A stretch of DNA of 64,000 nt. Source: Kineosporiaceae bacterium (lineage in GTDB: Bacteria > Actinomycetota > Actinomycetes > Actinomycetales > Kineosporiaceae). The notes below the pieces were generated by a model. That model had not been told where the DNA came from. It did not search any database and worked only from the letters and a program-made list of their open reading frames with translations. The stretch spans positions 62,001-126,000 of the forward strand of contig JAEUJN010000022.1 in assembly GCA_016794595.1 (NCBI GenBank). Direction: 5' to 3'. Each line of letters opens with the position of its first letter. The stretch's first letter is position 1. A program made the translations under genes and the position numbers. This document shows positions 20,546 to 30,251 of this stretch, piece by piece.

Positions 20546-21562
20546 TCAGAGCTGCTCGTCCTCGGCGAAGGACATGTCGTCGTCCGCGCCGAAGCTGTCG
20601 ACCACGAGCGCCGGGTCGAACCCGGGCGGGGAGTCCTTGAGCGCCAGACCCATGCCGTGCAGCTTCGCCTTGACCTCGTCGATCGACTTGGCGCCGAAGT
20701 TGCGGATGTCCAGCAGGTCGGCCTCGCTGCGGGCCACCAGCTCGCCCACGGTGTGGATGCCCTCACGCTTGAGGCAGTTGTAGGAACGGACGGTGAGGTC
20801 CAGCTCCTCGATCGGCAACGCCAGGTCGGCGGCCAGTGCAGCGTCGGACGGCGAGGGGCCCATGTCGATGCCCTCGGCCTCGACGTTGAGCTCGCGGGCC
20901 AGCCCGAACAGCTCGACGAGGGTCTTGCCCGCCGAGGCCATGGCATCGCGCGGCTGGGTCGAGGGCTTGGTCTCGACGTCCACGATCAGCCGGTCGAAGT
21001 CGGTCCGCTGCTCGACCCGGGTGGCCTCGACCTTGTAGGTCACGCGGAGCACCGGCGAGTAGATCGAGTCGACCGGGATCCGGCCGATCTCGGCGTCCCC
21101 GGACTTGTTCTGGTTCGCCGAGACGTAGCCGCGGCCACGCTCGACGGTCAGCTCCATCTCCAGCTTGCCCTTGCCGTTCAGGCTGGCGATGTGCAGATCG
21201 GGGTTGTGTACCTCGACGCCGGCCGGCGGGGCGATGTCCGCTGCGGTGACGGTGCCGGGCCCCTGCTTGCGCAGGTACATGACGACCGGCTCGTCGTGCT
21301 CACTGGAGACCACCAGCTGCTTGATGTTCAGGATCAGCTCGGTGACGTCCTCCTTCACCCCCGGGACGGTGGTGAACTCGTGCAGGACGCCGTCGATGCG
21401 GATCGAGGTGACCGAGGCACCGGGGATGGACGACAGCAGCGTGCGGCGCAGGCTGTTGCCGAGGGTGTACCCGAACCCGGGCTCGAGCGGCTCGATGACG
21501 AACCGGGAGCGGTGGTCGCTGACCACCTCTTCGGTGAGGCTGGGCCTCTGGGCGATGAGCAT
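20546..21562 (-). CDS. rpoA: RNA polymerase alpha subunit
   Basis: 338 aa. The N-terminal dimerisation domain ([24 protein letters not shown]) is followed by a linker and the alpha-CTD (about 245-320; [39 protein letters not shown]) that contacts UP elements and activators. An acidic tail ends the protein. It lies between rpsD and rplQ in the alpha operon; a double-hairpin repeat precedes it. Confidence 0.98.
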   Translation of the reverse strand: MLIAQRPSLTEEVVSDHRSRFVIEPLEPGFGYTLGNSLRRTLLSSIPGASVTSIRIDGVLHEFTTVPGVKEDVTELILNIKQLVVSSEHDEPVVMYLRKQGPGTVTAADIAPPAGVEVHNPDLHIASLNGKGKLEMELTVERGRGYVSANQNKSGDAEIGRIPVDSIYSPVLRVTYKVEATRVEQRTDFDRLIVDVETKPSTQPRDAMASAGKTLVELFGLARELNVEAEGIDMGPSPSDAALAADLALPIEELDLTVRSYNCLKREGIHTVGELVARSEADLLDIRNFGAKSIDEVKAKLHGMGLALKDSPPGFDPALVVDSFGADDDMSFAEDEQL

Positions 21563-21601
21563 TGTCGTGACTCCTTCTGGCGACCGCTATATGACGCCTG
21601 A

Positions 21602-21698
21602 CAGACACGGGCGAAGCCCTTGTCTGAAGTGCCTTCTGTCTTCTGATCTTGCTCTTGTCTTTCGGGGGGCTCACGGGGGGCGAAGCCCCCTGTGTGAT
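21602..21698 (-). repeat. Double-hairpin intergenic element (copy 1, rpsD/rpoA)
   Basis: Two GNA-type triloop stems lie between rpsD and rpoA: 21602-21612 pairs with 21616-21626 (11 bp, one mismatch), and 21672-21681 with 21685-21694 (10 bp, one mismatch). The 43 bp at 21656-21698 match 31644-31686 at 39 positions. GC-rich stems without a U-run suggest an attenuator or mRNA-processing/stability site rather than a full terminator. Confidence 0.65.
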
Positions 21699-22324
21699 TA
21701 CTTGCTGTAGAGCTCGACGATCAGCTGCTCCTGCACCTGGGTGTCGATCACCTGGCGAGCGGGCAGGCCGTGCACCAGGATGCGCATCTTGGTGGGGATC
21801 ACCTCGAGCCAGGCGGGCACGGTGCGCTCGCCGGCCTCGGCGCGTGCCACCACGAACGGGGTCATCTCGACCGACCCGGCCCGCACGGCCACGATGTCGC
21901 TCTCGCTGACCCGGTAGCTCGGGATGTCCACCTTGGCGCCGTTGACCGTGAAGTGGCCGTGGCGCACCAGCTGGCGCGCCATGTCCCGGGACTTGGCGAA
22001 GCCGGCCCGGTACACGACGTTGTCCAGGCGGGACTCGAGGATGCGCAGCAGGTTCTCGCCGGTCTTGCCCTGCTTGCGGTTGGCCTCTTCGTAGTAGCCC
22101 CGGAACTGCTTCTCCAGGACGCCGTAGATGCGGGCAGCCTTCTGCTTCTCCCGCATCTGGAGCAGGTACTCGCTCTCCTTGGTGCGCGCCCGGCCGTGCT
22201 CACCCGGAGGGTAGGGACGGATCTCGATCGGGCACTTCGGGGAGTCGCACTTGGCTCCCTTGAGGAAGAGCTTGGTCTTCTCGCGGCGGCAGCGCTTGCA
22301 GTCCGCCCCGGTGTAACGAGCCAT
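21698..22324 (-). CDS. rpsD: 30S ribosomal protein S4 (uS4)
   Basis: 208-aa primary 16S-binding protein. It starts MARYTGADCKRCRREKTKLF with a Cys-containing N-terminus (C9, C12, C26, C31 spacing) that can bind zinc, i.e. the C+ form. The S4 RNA-binding domain follows at about 95-160 (RLDNVVYRAGFAKSRDMARQ). In the alpha operon after rpsK. Confidence 0.97.
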   Translation of the reverse strand: MARYTGADCKRCRREKTKLFLKGAKCDSPKCPIEIRPYPPGEHGRARTKESEYLLQMREKQKAARIYGVLEKQFRGYYEEANRKQGKTGENLLRILESRLDNVVYRAGFAKSRDMARQLVRHGHFTVNGAKVDIPSYRVSESDIVAVRAGSVEMTPFVVARAEAGERTVPAWLEVIPTKMRILVHGLPARQVIDTQVQEQLIVELYSK

Positions 22325-22369
22325 GGAATTACTCTCCTGAAAGCTTCGGCTGGTCTGGGTGGGCGGGCG

Positions 22370-22777
22370 TCAAACCCGGCGGCGCTTCGGGGGACGGCAC
22401 CCGTTGTGCGGGGTGGGTGTCACGTCCTGGATCGAGCCGACCTCCAGGCCGGTGGCCTGGAGCGAGCGGATCGCGGTCTCACGGCCCGAACCCGGGCCCT
22501 TGACGAAGACATCGACCTTGCGCATGCCGTGCTCCTGCGCCCGGCGGGCGGCCGCCTCGGCGGCCATCTGCGCGGCGAACGGGGTCGACTTGCGCGAGCC
22601 CTTGAAGCCGACCTGGCCGGCGGAGGCCCAGGAGATCACCGCACCGGTGGGGTCGGTGATCGACACGATCGTGTTGTTGAACGTGCTCTTGATGTGCGCG
22701 TGGCCGTGGGAGACGTTCTTCTTCTCCTTGCGGCGGGGCTTGCGGGCACCGCCAGCGGCGCGCTTCTGGGGAGGCAT
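22370..22777 (-). CDS. rpsK: 30S ribosomal protein S11 (uS11)
   Basis: 135 aa. [35 protein letters not shown] and the C-terminal [16 protein letters not shown] are invariant S11 features. Its ATG shares one base with the rpsM TAA, so the two are coupled. Confidence 0.97.
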   Translation of the reverse strand: MPPQKRAAGGARKPRRKEKKNVSHGHAHIKSTFNNTIVSITDPTGAVISWASAGQVGFKGSRKSTPFAAQMAAEAAARRAQEHGMRKVDVFVKGPGSGRETAIRSLQATGLEVGSIQDVTPTPHNGCRPPKRRRV

Positions 22778-23157
22778 TACTTCTTACCTGCCTTCTTCTT
22801 GCCGGCGACGGTGCGCTTCGGGCCCTTGCGGGTGCGGGCATTGGTCTTGGTGCGCTGACCGCGCACCGGCAGGCCGCGACGGTGCCGCAGGCCCTCGTAG
22901 CAACCGATCTCCACCTTGCGGCGGATGTCGGCGGCGACCTCACGGCGCAGGTCGCCCTCGACCTTGAAGTTGCCCTCGATGTAGTCGCGGAGTCTGACCA
23001 GGGTTTCGTCGTCCATGTCCTTGACCCGCAGGTCCGGGCTGACGCCGGTGGCCTTCAGGGTCTCGAGCGCACGGGTTCGGCCAACGCCGAAGATGTAGGT
23101 GAGCGCCACCTCGAGCCGCTTGTCGCGGGGGAGGTCGACGCCGACGAGGCGTGCCAT
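22777..23157 (-). CDS. rpsM: 30S ribosomal protein S13 (uS13)
   Basis: 126 aa. [16 protein letters not shown] start, the helix-hairpin [17 protein letters not shown], and the basic C-terminal tail ([21 protein letters not shown]) that touches P-site tRNA. First gene of the rpsM-rpsK-rpsD-rpoA-rplQ run. Confidence 0.97.
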   Translation of the reverse strand: MARLVGVDLPRDKRLEVALTYIFGVGRTRALETLKATGVSPDLRVKDMDDETLVRLRDYIEGNFKVEGDLRREVAADIRRKVEIGCYEGLRHRRGLPVRGQRTKTNARTRKGPKRTVAGKKKAGKK

Positions 23158-23210
23158 CTGCTGGGTGTCTGTCTCTCTCTACGCAGAGGTCTGGTGCAAC
23201 ACCGTTCCCG

Positions 23211-23290
23211 GGGCACGATGCCCGCGAGTCCCCGGCCTCTGTTCCGGGGGTGGCGTCCCGGGGCGAGCCCCGGGGGTCGGGTGTTGCGTG
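23211..23290 (-). repeat. GC-rich hairpin element between rpmJ and rpsM
   Basis: Two strong stems can be drawn, one around 23240-23262 (CCCCGG arms) and one around 23253-23275 (CCCGGGGC with GCCCCGGG, two-base loop). The layout resembles the elements at 21602-21698 and 31593-31686, though the sequence has diverged. It probably limits read-through or stabilises mRNA ends between rpmJ and rpsM. Confidence 0.45.
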
Positions 23291-23318
23291 GGGTGGTGCG
23301 AACGGCGAGGGGTGCTGC

Positions 23319-23432
23319 TCAGCCCTGGCGCTGCTTGTGGCGGGCGTTGTCGCAGATCACCATGACCCGACCGTGGCGGCGGATCACCTTGCACTTGTCG
23401 CAGATCTTCTTGACGCTCGGCTTGACCTTCAT
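23319..23432 (-). CDS. rpmJ: 50S ribosomal protein L36 (bL36)
   Basis: A 37-aa gene beginning [20 protein letters not shown] and ending ARHKQRQG. The C-C-C-H zinc set (CDKC, then VICDNARH) is complete, so this is the zinc-binding C+ form. It follows infA by 16 bp, the standard infA-rpmJ-rpsM order. Confidence 0.96.
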   Translation of the reverse strand: MKVKPSVKKICDKCKVIRRHGRVMVICDNARHKQRQG

Positions 23433-23448
23433 GGCTCCGTTTTTCCGG

Positions 23449-23670
23449 TTACTTGTAGCGGTAGACGATGCGACCACGGGAGAGGTCGTAGGGGCTGAGC
23501 TCCACCACCACCCGGTCCTCGGGGAGGATGCGGATGTAGTGCTGGCGCATCTTGCCGGAGATATGGGCCAGGACCTTGTGTCCGTTGCTCAGCTCCACGC
23601 GAAACATCGCGTTCGGCAGCGCTTCGACCACGGTGCCCTCGATCTCGATGACCCCGTCCTTCTTTGCCAT
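23449..23670 (-). CDS. infA: Translation initiation factor IF-1
   Basis: 73-aa single OB-fold protein that binds the ribosomal A site with IF-2 and IF-3. [32 protein letters not shown] and [17 protein letters not shown] are invariant. It heads infA-rpmJ-rpsM. A TACACT -10-like box lies about 120 bp upstream (23796-23791, minus strand) without a convincing -35. Confidence 0.97.
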   Translation of the reverse strand: MAKKDGVIEIEGTVVEALPNAMFRVELSNGHKVLAHISGKMRQHYIRILPEDRVVVELSPYDLSRGRIVYRYK

Positions 23671-23964
23671 GTCCTCCGCACTTCTTCGAGCCGCAACTGG
23701 GGATGTGTCTCACGGTGTGACGACAGTCCCGAGTCGCCAGACCAGCCGCGGGGCGACACCGGACTCCAGATGCACGTGAGCCGACAGGTGAGTGTACGCC
23801 AGCAGGCGCGCCGCAGAGAAATCGATGATCGCCTCCCGCCCCTCCACTTCCACCCGCCGAGAGTGTTGCCCTGGTCGGCCCTTGGTAGGGGGTGAGAGGG
23901 TCGACTCCTGGATGATCACGGTGCGGCGGACTCGGGGGGGTCGCTGGCAGTGGGGGATGCGGTC

Positions 23965-24153
23965 ATGGATCATGATCAGGTCACGGGGTTCCTCGTCCTG
24001 ACGCTCGTCATCGTCGGTGCGCTGCTGATGCGGCCCAAATACCCCATGCAGGTGTGCCCGACCTGCAACGGCGACGGGCGCGAGTTCGAGCGCGGGACGA
24101 AGAACTTCCGGGTGTGCGTTCAGTGCGGAGGCAACAAGTCCGTTCCCCGGTGA
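23965..24153 (+). CDS. Small membrane protein with DnaJ-type zinc ribbon, function unknown
   Basis: 62 aa from ATG 23965 (GGGGGA about 8 nt upstream). One N-terminal hydrophobic segment (GFLVLTLVIVGALLM, about residues 8-22), then CPTCNGDG and CVQCGGNK, two CxxC pairs like the zinc repeats of DnaJ. It is on the strand opposite to the operon, in the gap between map and infA. A membrane-tethered zinc ribbon is all that can be said. Its third-position GC fits a real gene. Confidence 0.65.
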   Translation: MDHDQVTGFLVLTLVIVGALLMRPKYPMQVCPTCNGDGREFERGTKNFRVCVQCGGNKSVPR

Positions 24154-24169
24154 GCCGGGCGAAGTCCGG

Positions 24170-24991
24170 TCACGCGACGGGGGCGAAGCGATCAGCGGCA
24201 CCGATCGCGGCCAGCCCGGCCTCGCCGCCGTCCCTGGCGGTGAGCACCCACAAACCCTTCTCGTGCAGGGCGACCGAGTGCTCCCAGTGCGCGGCGCGGC
24301 CTCCGTCCACGGTGACCACGGTCCACTCGTCGGCCAGGACCCTGGTCGTCGGTGTGCCGGCGGTGAGCATCGGTTCGATGGCCAGGCAGATGCCGGCCTT
24401 GAGCTTGGGGCCGCGGTCGCGGGTGCGGTAGTTCAGCACGTGCGGATCCTGGTGCATCGCGGTGCCGATGCCGTGCCCGCCGTACTCCTCGACCAGGCCG
24501 AAGCGGTCGTCGACGAAGTCCTCGATGGCCCCGCCGATGGCGTTGAGCCGCTCCCCCACCGCCATCGCCGCGATCCCGTGCCACATGGACTGTTCGGTCA
24601 CGGCCACCAACTCGACGTCGCGGGGGTCCGGCTCGGCACCGGGCACCAGCGCACTGAACGCCGCATCGCCGTGCCAGCCGGCCACGATGGCCCCGCAGTC
24701 GACCGAGACCAGGTCGCCGGCCGCCAGCTGCAGCGGCCCCGGGATGCCGTGCACCACCTGATCGTTGACCGAGATGCACAGCGTGGCCGGGTAACCGTGG
24801 TACCCCACGAAGGACGGGGTCGCCCCGGCCGAGCGGATCACCCCCTCCGCCACGGCGTCCAACTCGGCCGTGGTGACCCCCGGACGCAACTCCCGACGCA
24901 CGGCATCGAGGGCATCAGCGACGAGCAGACCAGCCCGGCGCATCAGCCGGATCTGGTCTGCCGTCTTGTACTGGATGCGGTCGCGACCCAT
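24170..24991 (-). CDS. map: Methionine aminopeptidase type I
   Basis: Removes the initiator Met. Start MGRDRIQYKTADQIRLMRRAG at 24991, 273 aa. The five metal ligands are present: Asp in VDCGAIV, Asp in WHGDAAF, His in GGHGIG, Glu in AIEPM, Glu in WEHSVALHE. It lies 36 bp behind adk, giving secY-adk-map. Confidence 0.96.
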   Translation of the reverse strand: MGRDRIQYKTADQIRLMRRAGLLVADALDAVRRELRPGVTTAELDAVAEGVIRSAGATPSFVGYHGYPATLCISVNDQVVHGIPGPLQLAAGDLVSVDCGAIVAGWHGDAAFSALVPGAEPDPRDVELVAVTEQSMWHGIAAMAVGERLNAIGGAIEDFVDDRFGLVEEYGGHGIGTAMHQDPHVLNYRTRDRGPKLKAGICLAIEPMLTAGTPTTRVLADEWTVVTVDGGRAAHWEHSVALHEKGLWVLTARDGGEAGLAAIGAADRFAPVA

Positions 24992-25027
24992 GATCACCGG
25001 GGTCTCATGTGCGGATCACCAGCCGGG

Positions 25028-25594
25028 TCAACGCCCGTCGAGGGCCGCGAACAGCCGGTCGGTGACCTCGGTGATCTCACCCATGCCGTCGACCCGCAGC
25101 AGCATGCCGCGGCCGTCGTAGATGTCGATCAGAGGCGCGGTCTCGGCGGCGTAGACCTCCTGCCGATGCCGGATGACGTCCTCGGTGTCGTCCTCGCGGC
25201 CCTCGATCTCGGCCCGCTTGAGCAGCCGGGCCACCAGGGCATCGGTGTCGGCCGTGATCAGGACAACGGCGTCCAGCGGGGTCCCTGCCGCGGCCAGCAT
25301 CGCGTCCAGAGCGTCCACCTGGGCGGCGTTGCGCGGGTACCCGTCGAGCAGGAAGCCCGGGGCGACGTCGTCGTGGGTGAGCCGGTCGCGCACCATGTCG
25401 TTGGTGACCTCGTCGGGGACCAGGCGACCGGTCGAGGTGTAGCTCTGGGCGAGCTTGCCCAGTTCGGTGCCGCCCTTGATGTTGCTGCGGAAGATGTCAC
25501 CGGTCGAGATGGCCGGGACGCCGAGGCGGGCGGCCAGACCAACGGCCTGGGTGCCCTTGCCGGCACCGGGAGGACCGAGCAGGACGAGTCTCAT
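25028..25594 (-). CDS. adk: Adenylate kinase
   Basis: AMP + ATP to 2 ADP. Start MRLVLLGPPGAGKGTQAVG at 25594 with the P-loop GPPGAGKGT, GFLLDGYPRN as the AMP/ATP segment, and a short LID without zinc Cys; 188 aa, the short actinobacterial form. It overlaps nothing; 150 bp separate it from secY. Confidence 0.97.
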   Translation of the reverse strand: MRLVLLGPPGAGKGTQAVGLAARLGVPAISTGDIFRSNIKGGTELGKLAQSYTSTGRLVPDEVTNDMVRDRLTHDDVAPGFLLDGYPRNAAQVDALDAMLAAAGTPLDAVVLITADTDALVARLLKRAEIEGREDDTEDVIRHRQEVYAAETAPLIDIYDGRGMLLRVDGMGEITEVTDRLFAALDGR

Positions 25595-25744
25595 CGCGGG
25601 CATCTCCTCGACGTGGGACAACGGGAACGTCAGGCTATCCGCCGGATCATGGCCGTGACGATCGTCGCGGCGACGTACGGGCGAGCCCGTGCGACCGGCG
25701 GAAGGCGCCGACCTGCTGCGGGACGGCGGGCGGTGGCGCCGCCG

Positions 25745-27070
25745 TCAGCGCAGGAACCCCTCGTAATGGCGCTGCTGGAGCTGGGACTCGATCTGTTTCA
25801 CCGTCTCCAGACCGACCCCGACCACGATCAGGATCGAGGTTCCCCCGAACGGGAAGGACGCCTGATTGGCCTGGATCAGGGCGAAGGCCACCAGCGGGAT
25901 CAGGGAGATGATCGCCAGGTACACCGATCCCGGCAGGGTGATCCGGGACAGGACGTACTCGAGGTACTCGGCCGTCGGCCGCCCGGCCCGGATTCCCGGG
26001 ATGAAGCCGCCGTACTTCTTCATGTTCTCGGCGACCTCGTCCGGGTTGAACGTGATCGAGACGTAGAAGTAGGTGAAGAAGATGATCAGCGCGGTGTACA
26101 GCAGCATGTAGATCCAGTGATCACCGTTCTGCAGGTACCGGCGGATGAAGGTCACCCACCCGGCCGTGCTGTTCTGCTGGAAACCGGAGATCAGGCTGGG
26201 CAGGTAGAGCAGCGACGAGGCGAAGATGACCGGGATGACGCCGGCCATGTTCACCTTGATCGGGATGTAGGTGCTGGTCCCGCCGTACATCCGCCGGCCG
26301 ATCATGCGCTTGGCGTACTGCACCGGGATCCGGCGCTGGGACTGCTCGACGAAGATGACCAGCGCCATCACCACGACGCCGATCAGGATGACCAGGGCCA
26401 GGATGTCCCATCCCCGTCCGGCGGCGTCGTTCTGCTGCTTGATCCCCCACAGGGCGCCCGGGAAGGTGGCGGCGATCGAGGTGAAGATCAGCAGCGACAT
26501 GCCGTTGCCCACACCGCGCTCGGTCACGAGCTCGCCCAGCCACATGATCAGGCCGGTGCCCGCGGTGAGGGTGATGACCATCAGCACGATGGTCCACAGG
26601 TCCTTGCGCGGGACGATGTCGGCCGAGCAGTTCGGGAAGACGTTGTTGGCGCGGGCCATGGCCACCAGGGTCGTGGACTGCAGGATCGCCAGGCCGATCG
26701 TCAGGTAGCGGGTGTACTGGGTGAGCTTCGTCGTCCCGGTCTGCCCCTCCTGTTTGAGGGTCTCGAACCGCGGGATCACCACGGTCAGCAGCTGGATGAT
26801 GATGCTCGCCGTGATGTACGGCATGATCCCGAGGGCGAAGATGCTCAGCTGGAGCAGCGCACCACCGCTGAACAGGTTGGCCAGCGCGAACGCCCCGGCC
26901 GCCCCGCTGGAGGCATCGATCTGCCCCACACAGGTACGCACCGCGGTGTAGCTGATCCCGGGCGTGGGGATGAACGACCCCAGGCGGAAGATGGCCATGA
27001 TCGCCATCGTGAAGAGCAGCTTGCGGCGAAGGTCTGGGGTACGGAACGCCCGGGCGAACGCGGTGAGCAC
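25745..27070 (-). CDS. secY: Protein translocase subunit SecY
   Basis: 441-aa channel protein of the SecYEG translocon, ten membrane helices. Start MLTAFARAFRTPDLRRKLL; plug and TM2 region GALLQLSIFALGIMPYITASIIIQLL; C-terminal GTSILIVVGVGLETVKQIESQL and YEGFL end are diagnostic. In the spc operon behind rplO; the 88-bp gap before it contains a strong hairpin. Confidence 0.98.
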   Translation of the reverse strand: MLTAFARAFRTPDLRRKLLFTMAIMAIFRLGSFIPTPGISYTAVRTCVGQIDASSGAAGAFALANLFSGGALLQLSIFALGIMPYITASIIIQLLTVVIPRFETLKQEGQTGTTKLTQYTRYLTIGLAILQSTTLVAMARANNVFPNCSADIVPRKDLWTIVLMVITLTAGTGLIMWLGELVTERGVGNGMSLLIFTSIAATFPGALWGIKQQNDAAGRGWDILALVILIGVVVMALVIFVEQSQRRIPVQYAKRMIGRRMYGGTSTYIPIKVNMAGVIPVIFASSLLYLPSLISGFQQNSTAGWVTFIRRYLQNGDHWIYMLLYTALIIFFTYFYVSITFNPDEVAENMKKYGGFIPGIRAGRPTAEYLEYVLSRITLPGSVYLAIISLIPLVAFALIQANQASFPFGGTSILIVVGVGLETVKQIESQLQQRHYEGFLR

Positions 27071-27106
27071 GATGCCTCCTGATCAGTCCTCGGGACGGAA
27101 CGGACA

Positions 27107-27152
27107 CGGGCCGGGTCTGGACGACGGAGCACCGCCGCTCAGACCCGGCCCG
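27107..27152 (-). terminator. 13-bp perfect stem-loop between rplO and secY
   Basis: 27107-27119 pairs perfectly with 27140-27152 (CGGGCCGGGTCTG arms), with a 20-nt loop. On the mRNA it lies just past the rplO stop. No U-tract follows, so partial attenuation or processing is more likely than full termination, which would let SecY be made at lower levels than ribosomal proteins. Confidence 0.55.
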
Positions 27153-27158
27153 CCGTCC

Positions 27159-27635
27159 TCAGTCGGTGGAGGCAGTCCCGCCGGCAGCGGTGATCTTCTC
27201 CCGAGCGCTGGCCGAGAAGGCGTCGGCGCTGACCTGCAACGCCGCACTCACCTCACCGGTGCCCAGCACCTTGACCGGGTGACCGGCGCGCACGGCGCCC
27301 TTGGCCACCAGGTCGTCCACGGTCACCGCACCGCCCTCGGGGAACAGGGCCGAGAGCCGGTCCAGGTTCACCACCTGGTAGGTGACGCGGAACGGGTTCT
27401 TGAACCCCCGCAGCTTGGGCAGGCGCATGTGCATCGGCATCTGGCCGCCCTCGAAGGCGGCAGAGACCTGGTAGCGCGCCTTGGTGCCCTTGGTTCCCCG
27501 GCCGGCCGTCTTGCCCTTGCTGGCCTCGCCGCGACCCAGCCGGGTCTTGGGAGTGCGCGAGCCGGGTGCCGGCCGCAGGTGGTGAACCCGCAGTGGCTTC
27601 TCGCCGTTCGCAGCGGCGCCCTGTTCGGCAGCCAT
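27159..27635 (-). CDS. rplO: 50S ribosomal protein L15 (uL15)
   Basis: 158 aa. [49 protein letters not shown] and [10 protein letters not shown] are typical. The first 12 residues are a short Ala/Gly extension. It follows rpmD by 2 bp. Confidence 0.97.
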   Translation of the reverse strand: MAAEQGAAANGEKPLRVHHLRPAPGSRTPKTRLGRGEASKGKTAGRGTKGTKARYQVSAAFEGGQMPMHMRLPKLRGFKNPFRVTYQVVNLDRLSALFPEGGAVTVDDLVAKGAVRAGHPVKVLGTGEVSAALQVSADAFSASAREKITAAGGTASTD

Positions 27636-27637
27636 GG

Positions 27638-27819
27638 TCAGTCAACCTCCTCGACGGTGACCAGGTGGCGCACCGCCTTGACCATCCCGCGGATCTCGGG
27701 ACGGTCCTCCTTCACCACGACGTGGCCGATCCGCTTCAGTCCCAGCGAGCGCAGCGTCTCGCGGTGAGCGGAGATCCCGCCGATCGTGGACCTGATCTGG
27801 GTCACCTTCAGCTTGGGCA

Positions 27820-27820
<1 letters not shown>
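27638..27820 (-). CDS. rpmD: 50S ribosomal protein L30 (uL30)
   Basis: 60 aa ([15 protein letters not shown]...). The ferredoxin-like [10 protein letters not shown] and [10 protein letters not shown] are conserved. ATG 27820 shares a base with the rpsE TGA (TGATG); a GTG codon just before it could also be used. Confidence 0.96.
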
Positions 27821-28449
<629 letters not shown>

Positions 28450-28492
28450 CAGAGGTTCCTTCCCGCGTGCATGAGTTCGATGGTCACAGGGG

Positions 28493-28882
28493 TCACAGGG
28501 ACAGCCCGCCTTCCCGCGCGCCGTCCGCCACGGCAGCGACCCGGCCGTGGTAGCGGTTGCCGCCGCGGTCGAACACGACGGCGGCGACGCCGGCGGCCTT
28601 GGCACGCTCGGCGACCAGCTCGCCCACGCGCTTGGCCTTGGCCGTCTTGTCGCCCTCGTGCGCCCGCAAGTCGGTCTCGAGCGTCGAGGCCGAGGCGAGG
28701 GTGCGCCCGACCGAGTCGTCGACCACCTGGACGACGATGTGCCGGCTGGACCGGGTGACCACCAGGCGCGGGCGCTCGGACGTGCCGACGATGCGCTTGC
28801 GCACCCGCAGATGGCGCCGCTTGCGCGCCGCGTCGGAGCCCTTGCCGGCCCCGCCCCCGCTGCGCTTGATGCCGATCGCCAT
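28493..28882 (-). CDS. rplR: 50S ribosomal protein L18 (uL18)
   Basis: 129 aa, 5S rRNA-binding. [32 protein letters not shown] and [14 protein letters not shown] are conserved. ATG 28882 shares a base with the rplF TGA. Confidence 0.97.
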   Translation of the reverse strand: MAIGIKRSGGGAGKGSDAARKRRHLRVRKRIVGTSERPRLVVTRSSRHIVVQVVDDSVGRTLASASTLETDLRAHEGDKTAKAKRVGELVAERAKAAGVAAVVFDRGGNRYHGRVAAVADGAREGGLSL

Positions 28883-29421
28883 CACTTCTTCCCTGCCTTC
28901 CCGACCTTGCGCCGGATCTGCTCGCCGGCGTACCGCACGCCCTTGCCCTTGTAGGGGTCCGGCTTGCGGAGCTTGCGGAGGTTGGCGGCCACCTCGCCGA
29001 CCTTCTGCTTGTCGATGCCGGACACCGAGAACCGGGTCGGGGCCTCGACGGCGAAGGTGACGCCGTCCGGCGGTTCGACGGTGATCGGGTGGCTGTAGCC
29101 GAGGGCGAACTCGAGGTTGGCGCCCTTGGCCTGCACCCGGTAGCCGGTACCGACGATCTCGAGCTTCTTCTCGTATCCCTGGGTCACGCCGGTCACCATG
29201 TTCGCGATCAGCGTGCGGGTGAGGCCGTGCAGCGCGCGCGAGGTCCGCTCGTCGTTCGGTCGGACGACGCGCAGCGTCGCCTCCTCACGCTCGACGGTGA
29301 TCGGGGCGGCCACGTTGTGGGACAGGGTCCCCTTGGGGCCCTTCACCGTGACGTCACGGCCGTCGATCGTCACCTCCACGCCACCGGGCACGGTGATGGG
29401 TAGCTTGCCGATGCGGGACAT
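28882..29421 (-). CDS. rplF: 50S ribosomal protein L6 (uL6)
   Basis: 179 aa with two L6 repeats. [19 protein letters not shown] start and the C-terminal [21 protein letters not shown] signature. It is 12 bp behind rpsH. Confidence 0.98.
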   Translation of the reverse strand: MSRIGKLPITVPGGVEVTIDGRDVTVKGPKGTLSHNVAAPITVEREEATLRVVRPNDERTSRALHGLTRTLIANMVTGVTQGYEKKLEIVGTGYRVQAKGANLEFALGYSHPITVEPPDGVTFAVEAPTRFSVSGIDKQKVGEVAANLRKLRKPDPYKGKGVRYAGEQIRRKVGKAGKK

Positions 29422-29433
29422 CTCAGCTCTCCC

Positions 29434-29832
29434 TCACCAGACGTAGGCGAGGACTTCCCCACCCACGCCCTTCTTGTTCGCCTGCTTGTCGGTCAGCAGC
29501 CCCGAGGACGTCGACAGGATCGCGATCCCCAGGCCACCGAGCACGCGCGGCAGGTTGGTGGACTTGGCGTAGACCCGCAGCCCGGGCTTGCTGATCCGCC
29601 GGATGCCGGCGATCGAGCGCTCACGGTTGGGGCCGAACTTCAAGGTGATCGACAGCGACTTGCCCACCTCGGCGTCGCCCACGTTCCACGCGGCGATGTA
29701 CCCCTCCTGCTGGAGGATCTCGGCGATGTGCGCCTTCAGCTTGCTGTACGGCATCTCGACGGAGTCGTGATAGGCCGAGTTGGCGTTGCGCAGACGCGTC
29801 AGCATGTCTGCGATCGGGTCGGTCATGGTCAT
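29434..29832 (-). CDS. rpsH: 30S ribosomal protein S8 (uS8)
   Basis: 132 aa. [18 protein letters not shown] start and [22 protein letters not shown]-terminal motif. Its ATG overlaps the TGA of the 76-aa ORF upstream by 4 bp (ATGA), so translation of S8 is probably coupled to that ORF. In E. coli S8 is the translational repressor of this operon. Confidence 0.97.
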   Translation of the reverse strand: MTMTDPIADMLTRLRNANSAYHDSVEMPYSKLKAHIAEILQQEGYIAAWNVGDAEVGKSLSITLKFGPNRERSIAGIRRISKPGLRVYAKSTNLPRVLGGLGIAILSTSSGLLTDKQANKKGVGGEVLAYVW

Positions 29833-30059
29833 CGGGCTTGCCCGCCCTTCCTCACCGCGGTTTCGCCGGACGAGTCCGTCTCGGCGACCTTCGGCGTAGT
29901 GGTTGCCTTGCTGCTGACAACCTCGCGCAGTGCCTCGTCGAGGTCCTCCGGGTTGATGGTGCTCATCGGGGCGTCGATCAGCGGCATCGGGTGCCGCACC
30001 GTCATCCGCCCGGTGTTCGGGTACTTGCTGCGCAGCCGCACCATCTCCAGGGTGGCCAT
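29829..30059 (-). CDS. Unrecognised 76-aa protein inside the spc operon
   Basis: An extra gene between rpsZ and rpsH. It starts 5 bp after the rpsZ TGA (GGTGAG nearby as ribosome-binding site) and ends in an ATGA overlap with rps[19 protein letters not shown], then [20 protein letters not shown], an acidic helix DEALREVV, and a Thr/Ser/Lys tail. Third codon positions are nearly all G or C, so it is coding. I know no ribosomal protein at this place in the operon and do not recognise the family. There is no membrane segment, and no Cys. Confidence 0.7.
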   Translation of the reverse strand: MATLEMVRLRSKYPNTGRMTVRHPMPLIDAPMSTINPEDLDEALREVVSSKATTTPKVAETDSSGETAVRKGGQAR

Positions 30060-30064
30060 GCCGC

Positions 30065-30250
30065 TCACCAGCTGCTCTTGGTCAGGCCGGGCAGCTCGCC
30101 CCGGTGCGCCATCTCGCGCAGGCAGACCCGGCAGAGCCCGAACTTGCGATAGACCGAGTGCGGCCGACCGCACCGCTGGCAGCGGGTGTAGGCCCGGACC
30201 TTGAACTTCGGCTTGGCGTTGGCCTTGTTGATCAACGCGGTCTTGGCCAC
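30065..30250 (-). CDS. rpsZ: 30S ribosomal protein S14 type Z (uS14)
   Basis: 61-aa short, zinc-binding S14: [20 protein letters not shown] carries both CxxC pairs. Ends [12 protein letters not shown] start at 30250, one base after the rplE stop. Followed by the 76-aa ORF rather than directly by rpsH. Confidence 0.97.
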   Translation of the reverse strand: MAKTALINKANAKPKFKVRAYTRCQRCGRPHSVYRKFGLCRVCLREMAHRGELPGLTKSSW

Positions 30251-30251
30251 G

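Noticed and set aside
23710-23919. Possible minus-strand ORF upstream of infA (GTG 23919, 69 codons)
   Set aside because: Third-position GC is only moderate, no family is recognised, it overlaps the likely infA promoter region (TACACT at 23796-23791), and it has no clear ribosome-binding site. Not excluded outright.
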